DNA from: SHLQ01 sp964562985
GTDB lineage: Bacteria; Actinomycetota; Acidimicrobiia; Acidimicrobiales; SHLQ01
Assembly (NCBI GenBank): GCA_964562985.1
Contig: CAZLWE010000040.1
Span: forward strand, 1 to 30,329
Reading direction: 5' to 3'
DNA: 30,329 nucleotides
Positions 24,645 to 30,329 of the stretch are shown piece by piece; position 1 is the first letter of the stretch, and each line of letters starts with the position of its first letter. The notes below the pieces were generated by a model that was not told the DNA's origin, did not search any database, and was given only the letters and a program-made list of their open reading frames with translations. The position numbers and the translations under genes were made by a program.

Positions 24645-24784
24645 TCGGCCATTTGGCAGAAATGTTGAGTGGTGGGAGCGAAGCTGAATATCCGTCCCGC
24701 AAGCTCTCAGGTTCTCTCCACAACCACCGATAAGAGTGTCTAGACGAGGGACCCGTCACCTACTCGTCAAATGGAGAAACTCGG

Positions 24785-26555
24785 ATGTCTGAAGAGGTGG
24801 ATTTCGATTGGCCGTCATTTAGCACGGTCCTCGAAGACGTGGCCGCGAGCCGCGGCATTAATCGCGTCCTAAGCCCTCAAGTCGCGCTCACAAACGACCC
24901 GGACACGATCGAACTCGATCCGGATGCTCGGCCGACAGCTATTCGATCCGAGCTGGTCGAACCGCTCTCCCTCCCTGAGCCACTCGAACCACTCAACCTC
25001 GATACGTCTCGGGTACGTCAGTTGCTCGATGAGCGGACCGATAGTGACGACACGGTCGACGATGACATAGAGATTTCTGCCCTTTCGGAGCTTGCCGAGC
25101 CAGCGGAAATCGAAATTGGGGAAACCGAAGAAGATATCAAGGCCCAGCTCATAGCCGAAACGGAAGAACTTCAGGCCCAGCTCATAGCCGAAGCCGAAGC
25201 ACTCGAAGCCCAGCTGAAGGCTGACGCCGAGGAGCTCGAAGCCCAGCTCAAGGCTGACGCGGAAGCACTCGAAGCCCAACTCAAGGCAGACGCAGAAGCC
25301 GAAGCACTCGAAGCCCAACTCAAAGCCGAAGCAGAAGCCGAAGCACNNNNNNNNNNNNNNNNNNNNNNNNNNNNNNNNNNNNNNNNNNNNNNNNNNNNNN
25401 NNNNNNNNNNNNNNNNNNNNNNNNNNNNNNNNNNNNNNNNNNNNNNCAGAAGCCGAAGCACTCGAAGCCCAACTCAAAGCCGAAGCAGAAGCCGAAGCAC
25501 TCGAAGCCCAACTCAAAGCCGAAGCAGAAGCCGAAGCACTTGAAACCGAACTCGAGACTGCGATCCGGGAACTCCAGACCGAGACCGACGAACTCGACAA
25601 CGAGCTCATCGACTGGGAAGAAGCCGATTTCGACTCCAACGAGACGGTCGAACTCGTCGACGTCGCTGGCGAACAAACCGAAGTAATTCCCGATCTGGAG
25701 AATGCTACGGAGGACTCCGACGCACCCTTTGATTCGTGGGGCGAGATTTCGGCGTCAAATGGCGAAGCTACCGAACCGGCGGAAACGGCACTTGTCTTCG
25801 ACATGTCCGATGACGACATTCTTCAGCACGAGGCGAGCGCAGGCGTGACGCCACTGGAGGAGGTCTTCGTGACCGAAGAACCCTCCACCGATCGATTCGC
25901 TGAACATCTCGAGTTGGATCTACCTCCGGTAGAAGCCTCCGATTCGGCGGCTGGCCTACAGGACGACAACGTCGTCAACTTGTTCGACAACACTCCTGAC
26001 TGGGACTCGGGCTTTGACTCGGTTGAGGTAGCCAATGAAATCGAACATGACCTCTTTGACCTCGGTGCAGCCTCAGAAAATGTCGTCCCCATCCCCGACA
26101 AGGACGACCATCACGTAGGCCTTCAAGGGGGCGCAGATGGCTTCGAGTTCATGGGATTCGAAGATGCCGCCGGCACTGGTTGGTCAGAGCCCGAGGACAG
26201 CTCCGACGAACCAAAGTGGAGAACCCTCGACGAGGAACAGTCAGTACGAGAAGCTGAGGATGACGCTCCGACCTCGGACCCGTGGGAATACATGCGTCCC
26301 GCTGAGGAAGGGAACTCCGGTGGATGGTGGGCGAACCGCCCTCGCTTCCTCGGAGGAACGGGCAAGGCGAGCGCCGACGCTCCCGTGCCCCCTGTTGAGG
26401 TCCCTGGATTGTCATACGACGCCGCGTGCCCGTCGTGCGGCGAAGAGGGCGTTTGCGAGAAGGAAGACCAGATGGCTCGTGAGGTCCATTTGGCCTGTTC
26501 GAGTTGCGAAAACAAGTGGTCTACCCACTACGAGATCGACGCGAAGGCGAGCTAG
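24785..26555 (+). CDS. Acidic protein with long helical tandem repeats and C-terminal zinc ribbon (interrupted by assembly gap)
   Basis: One gene spans the gap. The start is ATG 24785 with GGAG 8 nt before it. Residues 1-115 are acidic and without repeats. From 25139 come 11-residue units such as EAQLKADAEAL that turn into 13-residue units (EAQLKAEAEAEAL) and run into 100 Ns at 25347-25446. After the gap the same 13-residue units continue, then about 330 more acidic residues, and a zinc ribbon near the C-terminus with two CxxC pairs (CPSCGEEG and CSSCENKW). Frames before and after differ only because the filler length is 100; a true gap that is a multiple of 3 joins them. No membrane segment or signal peptide is seen. 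The real length is unknown, and the function is not recognised. Confidence 0.85.
25139..25545 (+). repeat. 33/39-bp coding tandem repeats around the gap
   Basis: Units of 33 bp (11 codons) at the left change to units of 39 bp (13 codons, GAAGCACTCGAAGCCCAACT onward) next to the gap. About six units are visible before it and about two and a half after. The 39-bp copies are almost identical at DNA level, which is what defeats short-read assembly. Confidence 0.9.
25347..25446. other. Assembly gap, exactly 100 N
   Basis: A conventional unknown-length scaffold gap lying within near-identical 39-bp repeats. If only perfect units are missing, the sequence before the gap needs 24 + 39n bases to join the sequence after it, which is a multiple of 3 and restores the frame. 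Confidence 0.95.
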
Positions 26556-26569
26556 CCAATCTCGCTGGT

Positions 26570-27286
26570 CTAATGGCCAAACATCGACATCCACTGTTCG
26601 GCAGACTTCGGCGCGAACACCATGTTCTCCGCTCGGGTTTGCCCCATGGTCGAACTCGGCTGGGGTGAGTATTGGTGCCCGGGGAAGAGGACCGCATCGT
26701 CGGGCACCTTTGCCAACACTCCGGTCAGGCTGTGATAGAGCTGCTCTGGATCGCCACCGGGTAAGTCCGTCCGACCACAGCCTTGCAGGAATAGCGTGTC
26801 GCCCGCGACCAGACGGTTCTCGACGAGAAAGCACTGCGAACCTGGGGTATGTCCTGGAGTGTGTAGCAAATCGATGGTGATTTCTCCGACGGCGAGCTGC
26901 GAGCTGCCGTCGTGGCTAATCATTGTGTCGGATTCGAGCCCAGTCACCTTCTTGACGTAGTCGACTTCACTGGCTTGTACGTGGAGTGGCACATCGATCG
27001 AACCGAGCAACTCGGCTGCACCAGCGACCTGCAGACCCATCATTGAACCGCCCACGTGATCGGCGTGGTAGTGGGTGCCGAGCATCCCAACACATCGCAT
27101 ATCGTCTTCGCCGAGTACGTCGAGGATCCCCTGTGGGTCATAGGCAGGGTCAACGATGATCGCCTCACCCGTTTCACGATCGCCAATGAGATACACGAAG
27201 TTGACCATCTGCTGAGCGAACGGATCGTCCTGAGCGAAGTCTCGCCCAGAGAGCAGTTGGCGGAAGTACAAGCGATCGTTAGTCAT
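26570..27286 (-). CDS. Metallo-beta-lactamase-fold hydrolase (glyoxalase II / ETHE1-like)
   Basis: A binuclear metal hydrolase or an Fe(II) persulfide dioxygenase relative. The ATG at 27286 gives 238 residues. The metal motif THYHADHVGGS is complete, as are the later ligands in LLHTPGHTPGS, VAGDTLF and LFPGHQYS. GRTDLPGGDPEQLYHSL is common in the glyoxalase II-like/ETHE1 branch. Its start overlaps the larC stop by 8 bp (ATGACTAA), so it is the last gene of a larB-larC-hydrolase operon. Glyoxalase II makes D-lactate and LarBC help make the cofactor of lactate racemase, so a link through lactate is possible; a sulfur-related role is also possible. Substrate unknown. Confidence 0.88.
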   Translation of the reverse strand: MTNDRLYFRQLLSGRDFAQDDPFAQQMVNFVYLIGDRETGEAIIVDPAYDPQGILDVLGEDDMRCVGMLGTHYHADHVGGSMMGLQVAGAAELLGSIDVPLHVQASEVDYVKKVTGLESDTMISHDGSSQLAVGEITIDLLHTPGHTPGSQCFLVENRLVAGDTLFLQGCGRTDLPGGDPEQLYHSLTGVLAKVPDDAVLFPGHQYSPQPSSTMGQTRAENMVFAPKSAEQWMSMFGH

Positions 27287-28445
27287 CGGGGGAAACACTA
27301 CGCCATTTAGCTTCGGCCTCAGCCGCTACGAGTCGAGCCGGACGTCCGAGCGCGTTCGCTGCGGATATGACATCGACGAACTCGGCCTTGATGGTTTGAG
27401 CGGAAGACTTGATGGTGATCTGATGGCCATCGAGTTCGACATGTCCAATGGTGCGAGGAATTGATCGACGATCGACGCCATAGGTGCGATAACCGAGTGT
27501 GCCGGTCTCACGGAGAAGCACGCCACCTATTCGGTTGACATCCATTGGGCTGACAAGAGCCGAGAGCGTGACCGCCGGCCGTCCCCGCTTCATCTCTATG
27601 GGAATGGTCCACGCATCGAGAGCTCCAGCGCTGAGCAGCTGTTCGATGGCGTGTGCCAGATACTCGCCGCTGAGGTCGTCGAGGTTGGCCTCGAGGACGA
27701 GGAGTTGACGCGATTCGATGTCGACGTCGAGACCATCACCGATGAGCACTTGCAACAGGTTGGGGTGATCGGCCAGTTCGGCGTCGCCTGCCCCAAAGCC
27801 CGATGCTGTCACCGTTATGGTCGGTGCGGGACCGAACTCCGCGGCGAGCGCGCGAACGATCGCTGCACCGGTGGGCGTCGTTAGTTCGACCGTGGTGTCT
27901 AGGCCCTTGACCGGAATCGATTCCAGCAACCGAACCGTGGCAGGCGCCGGATGTGGGATTCGACCGTGGGCGCTCTTCGTGATGCCATGGCCCACCGCAA
28001 CGGGAGCCACCACGACGCGCTCGATGCCGAGCAGGTCTAGTGCGATACATGTGCCGACGACATCAACGATGGCATCGATCCCTCCCACCTCGTGAAAGTG
28101 GACCTCGGCGGGGTCCTTACTGTGAACGGCGCCTTCAGCCTCGGCGAGTGCGGTGAATACCCGCTTTGCGTTTTCGCGGACCTGCGCGGGCAGGTTGGAC
28201 GTATCCACGATCGCCGCGATACCTGCCGCCGTCCGGTGGGTGTGTCCTTCATTGGCATCGACGGTTGCGTTCGTCGCCGAAATCCCGTGGCGCTGGATCG
28301 GCTCGATACGAAGCGACCAATCATCGACGCCCAAACCATCGAGTCCTTTGCGAATCTGGTCGACGTCGGCGCCAGCGTCAATTAATGCGCCGAGCATCAT
28401 GTCTCCGGCGATGCCGTTGAACGGGTGGATCCAGAGCGTCTTCAT
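27279..28445 (-). CDS. larC: Nickel-pincer cofactor biosynthesis protein LarC
   Basis: LarC inserts nickel into the pincer nucleotide cofactor in the last step of its synthesis, using CTP in the characterised Lactobacillus system. The ATG at 28445 gives 388 residues in one uninterrupted ORF; in Lactobacillus plantarum the gene needs a programmed frameshift, which is not needed here. Family features are the N-terminal HPFNGIAGDMMLGALIDAGA, the EVGGIDAIVDVVG segment with a preceding VHFHEVG, TPTGAAIVRAL, and the C-terminal LEANLDDLSGEYLAH. The ATG overlaps the larB stop (ATGA), so translation is coupled. The LarE sulfur transferase and a LarA-type racemase are not in the window. Confidence 0.93.
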   Translation of the reverse strand: MKTLWIHPFNGIAGDMMLGALIDAGADVDQIRKGLDGLGVDDWSLRIEPIQRHGISATNATVDANEGHTHRTAAGIAAIVDTSNLPAQVRENAKRVFTALAEAEGAVHSKDPAEVHFHEVGGIDAIVDVVGTCIALDLLGIERVVVAPVAVGHGITKSAHGRIPHPAPATVRLLESIPVKGLDTTVELTTPTGAAIVRALAAEFGPAPTITVTASGFGAGDAELADHPNLLQVLIGDGLDVDIESRQLLVLEANLDDLSGEYLAHAIEQLLSAGALDAWTIPIEMKRGRPAVTLSALVSPMDVNRIGGVLLRETGTLGYRTYGVDRRSIPRTIGHVELDGHQITIKSSAQTIKAEFVDVISAANALGRPARLVAAEAEAKWRSVSPDD

Positions 28446-29191
28446 GACGGTTCGAGTGAGAGCATACGAAGCGCTGCCACCGCGGCGCCGTACCCGTTGT
28501 CGATCCCAACTATCGAAATGCCGGCAGCGCACGATGCCAACATGCCGAGGAGTGCGGTCACCCCTTCGAGGCCAGCGCCGTAGCCGACGCTCGTCGGCAC
28601 GGCGATTACTGGCCCCGCTGCCAATCCACCGACCACCGACGCGAGCGCGCCTTCCATACCTGCGACGACGATAGCGATGTCAGCGCCCGTCACTCGGTCC
28701 AATTCGGCGAGCAAGCGGTGCAGACCAGCAACACCCACGTCGTGGATGCGATCGACATCGATGCCATATGCCTGGAGCGTGGCCTGGCATTCGTCTGCCA
28801 CTGGCGTGTCGGCGGTACCTGCCGTAATCACGGCGATAGTTGCGCCATCTCGAGGAGGCGCTTGACGCCACGCCATCACGTTGCCCAGCGACTCGGCCTG
28901 GGGGTGCGCTGCTTCAAGGGCCTTGCGTTGGTCGTCATCAAGCCTGGTGATCAGCACGGGTCCCGTTCCGTTGGTCAGTAGCTCCCCAACGATCTCGACA
29001 CATTGCTGAGGTGATTTACCGGGACCATAAACCGCCTCGGGCAAACCTTGGCGAATTGCCCGGTGGTGATCGACTCGCGCCTCCCCCACCTCGGCAAAGG
29101 GCAATCGTGTGAGCTGCGCCACGGCATCGTCGGCGCTGAGCTCCCCCGATTGGAGCTGGTCGATCATGTCCCGCAGGGCTGGCTCGTTCAC
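28442..29191 (-). CDS. larB: Nickel-pincer cofactor biosynthesis protein LarB
   Basis: LarB carboxylates and hydrolyses nicotinic acid adenine dinucleotide, the first step of nickel-pincer cofactor synthesis. The 249 residues start at a GTG; an ATG at 29167 is an alternative. The C-terminal two thirds resembles PurE/AIR carboxylases, with AVITAGTADTPVADE, DVGVAGLHRLL, VVAGMEGALASVVGGL and the PTSVGYGA segment, all typical of LarB. The N-terminal part (about 1-90) is the LarB-specific domain. It is the first gene of the larB-larC-hydrolase operon, divergent from the prephenate dehydratase gene, with 64 bp between starts. Confidence 0.93.
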   Translation of the reverse strand: MNEPALRDMIDQLQSGELSADDAVAQLTRLPFAEVGEARVDHHRAIRQGLPEAVYGPGKSPQQCVEIVGELLTNGTGPVLITRLDDDQRKALEAAHPQAESLGNVMAWRQAPPRDGATIAVITAGTADTPVADECQATLQAYGIDVDRIHDVGVAGLHRLLAELDRVTGADIAIVVAGMEGALASVVGGLAAGPVIAVPTSVGYGAGLEGVTALLGMLASCAAGISIVGIDNGYGAAVAALRMLSLEPS

Positions 29192-29255
29192 CCCACCATG
29201 GTGGCAAGGACGCCCGGTTGTCGCACCTTCGGGCGAGCGGAATTACCCTGTGCAC

Positions 29256-30104
29256 ATGAGTTCTCGTCCTCGCATCGCATTCCAAGGCGTCCTGGGGGCC
29301 TATTCACACATGGCGTGTGCGTCGGCCTACCCCGATATGGAGCCCGTCGGCTTCAACACTTTTGCTCGCGCTTTTGCCGCTGTGGAGAACGGCGAATGCG
29401 ACCTCGCCATGATCCCAATCGAGAACACCCTCGGCGGACGCGTCGCCGACATTCACCATCTGCTGCCCGAATCGAGCCTGTACATCATCGGCGAGCACTA
29501 CCAGCCGGTGCGTCATCAGCTGCTCGCGCCAGAGGGTGCCACGCTTGAAACCTTGAAGACGGTCGCTTCGCACGAGCAGGGCCTCGCTCAATGCCGCGAA
29601 CTGATCCGCGAGCTGGGTGTCGAGCCAATGGACTTTGGCGACACAGCGGGCGCAGCGAAAGAAGCTGCCGAGCGCAACGACCCGGCCTTCGGTGCGATCG
29701 CAAGTGAGCTTGCCGCCGAAATCTACGGCTTGAAGATTCTCCGCAGCCGGATCGAAGACCGCCTCGGCAACACCACGCGGTTCGTGGTCATGTCTCGTTC
29801 AGCGGTCGAGCCTGACCCGCTCGCCGGCGACGCCATGACCTCACTCGTGTTCGAGACCCGCAGCGTGCCCGGTGCGCTCTACAAGGCACTCGGCGGCTTT
29901 GCCACGAACGGCATCAACATCACGAAGCTGGAGAGCTACATCATCGACCAGAGCTTCACGGCGGCACAGTTCTATGCCGAAGTTGAGGGTCATCCATCGA
30001 ACCCGGCCATCGCAAACGCGTTCGAAGAGCTCCAGTTCTTTTGCACCAAGATGAAGCGCCTGGGCACCTACCCCAAGTCTGGTTGGCGAGAGCAGCATAA
30101 CTAG
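29256..30104 (+). CDS. pheA: Prephenate dehydratase
   Basis: Converts prephenate to phenylpyruvate in phenylalanine synthesis. I chose ATG 29256 (282 residues), because the frame upstream to 29109 overlaps the larB start and adds unrelated sequence. The catalytic domain (about 1-185) begins IAFQGVLGAYSHMA and has MIPIENTLGGRVADIH and the NTTRF motif that holds the catalytic Thr. A C-terminal ACT domain (about 195-275) has PGALYKALGGFA. The Phe-binding ESRP motif reads ESYI, so feedback control by phenylalanine may differ from the classic form. A chorismate mutase domain is absent, so this is a monofunctional enzyme. Confidence 0.95.
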   Translation: MSSRPRIAFQGVLGAYSHMACASAYPDMEPVGFNTFARAFAAVENGECDLAMIPIENTLGGRVADIHHLLPESSLYIIGEHYQPVRHQLLAPEGATLETLKTVASHEQGLAQCRELIRELGVEPMDFGDTAGAAKEAAERNDPAFGAIASELAAEIYGLKILRSRIEDRLGNTTRFVVMSRSAVEPDPLAGDAMTSLVFETRSVPGALYKALGGFATNGINITKLESYIIDQSFTAAQFYAEVEGHPSNPAIANAFEELQFFCTKMKRLGTYPKSGWREQHN

Positions 30105-30135
30105 CCCGATCCGCCGAGATCGTTGATTTATTCAG

Positions 30136-30209
30136 CGCGCCTGTAGGGACTCGAACCCCAAACCTTCTGTTCCGTAGACAGATGCTCTATCCAATTGAGC
30201 TACAGGCGC
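30136..30209 (-). tRNA. tRNA-Arg (anticodon ACG)
   Basis: A 74-nt cloverleaf read on the minus strand. Acceptor GCGCCTG pairs with CAGGCGC. The D arm contains AGCTCAATTGGATAGAGC, the anticodon stem-loop is TCTGT-CTACGGA-ACAGA, and the T arm contains GGTTCGAGTCC. The CCA end is not encoded. Anticodon ACG (read as ICG after deamination) decodes CGU, CGC and CGA. Confidence 0.97.
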
Positions 30210-30266
30210 AGACCCACGAGTTTAGCCCCGCATGGTCTGTACACCACCACGGCTATGATGGTTGAC

Positions 30267-30329
30267 GGAGAGATGGCAGAGCGGACGATTGCGTCGGTCT
30301 TGAAAACCGTTGAACCTTTACGGGTTCCG
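30267..30329 (+). tRNA. tRNA-Ser (anticodon TGA), cut by the window end
   Basis: The 5' part only. Acceptor strand GGAGAGA, D arm with GGCAGAGCGGACGATTGC, anticodon loop CTTGAAA (TGA) on a CGGT/ACCG stem, and the start of the long variable arm typical of serine tRNAs. The T arm and 3' acceptor strand lie beyond the window. The anticodon is UGA, not the UCA of tRNA-Sec, so it is not selC. Confidence 0.9.

Noticed and set aside
25139..25545. CRISPR array or other non-coding tandem array
   Set aside because: The repeats have no spacers, are multiples of 3 and keep an open reading frame with helical peptide composition.
24869..25819. Long antisense reading frames across the repeats
   Set aside because: They arise because the GC-rich repeat DNA lacks stops in several frames. 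The protein would be low-complexity Ser/Ala, and the sense frame has a good start site and a zinc ribbon.
25803..26555. Separate 250-residue gene starting at 25803
   Set aside because: It is in phase with the repeats at 25449 (354 bp, a multiple of 3) with no stop between, so it is the 3' part of the gene that starts at 24785.
30267..30329. tRNA-Sec (selC) at the window end
   Set aside because: The anticodon loop CTTGAAA gives TGA, a serine tRNA. tRNA-Sec would have TCA.

Overview
The window looks like a chromosomal piece of a high-GC Gram-positive bacterium. A WhiB-type Fe-S regulator, an ArsA-type ATPase pair of the kind adjacent in mycobacteria, FxsA, a CBS-type site-2 protease, Tat-type lipoproteins and many GTG/TTG starts all point to Actinobacteria. 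The class Acidimicrobiia is my best guess, but it is an inference from gene content and not a database result. One run of exactly 100 Ns shows that this is a scaffold from a draft or metagenome assembly.

Layout. 1-4.8 kb: dUTPase and oligoribonuclease (divergent), a tlpA-ccdA thiol-redox operon, an acyl-ACP thioesterase, a small membrane protein, RidA and a four-helix membrane protein. 4.9-9.8 kb: a Tat lipoprotein with a thioredoxin-like end, a 347-bp structured intergenic stretch, an A-type Fe-S carrier divergent from an Mrp/ApbC Fe-S ATPase, FxsA and a PAS-GGDEF protein. 9.8-13.2 kb: selA-selB with overlapping ends, then whiB. 13.3-18.1 kb: an NfeD/ClpP-class membrane protein, a fused double ArsA-like ATPase, a STAS anti-anti-sigma protein, a receiver-only response regulator and a small membrane protein with a CPVC motif. 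18.2-20.8 kb: a site-2 protease, a lipoprotein and a thioredoxin/MsrA-like fusion.

20.9-26.6 kb is the least ordinary part. It holds a membrane-anchored DUF1524-like HNH protein whose catalytic residues are replaced, a 699-residue acidic-TM-FAS1-OmpA protein, a small coiled-coil protein, and a large acidic protein with 11/13-residue tandem repeats and a C-terminal zinc ribbon. The assembly gap lies inside those repeats. 26.6-30.3 kb: a metallo-beta-lactamase-fold hydrolase at the end of a larB-larC operon (nickel-pincer cofactor synthesis), prephenate dehydratase, tRNA-Arg(ACG) and the 5' part of tRNA-Ser(TGA).

The main non-coding observation is a hairpin element found three times, after ridA, after the A-type carrier gene and after the FAS1-OmpA gene. 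Each copy begins 7-13 nt after the stop codon, lies in the same orientation relative to that gene, and sits between convergent genes. The inner hairpin, a GATTT-like bulge and a tail motif are similar between copies, while the outer arms differ but still pair. Several proteins also look like family members that have lost catalytic or signature residues: the HNH-like protein, the NfeD/ClpP protein, the second ArsA half, and SelB at its NKxD motif.
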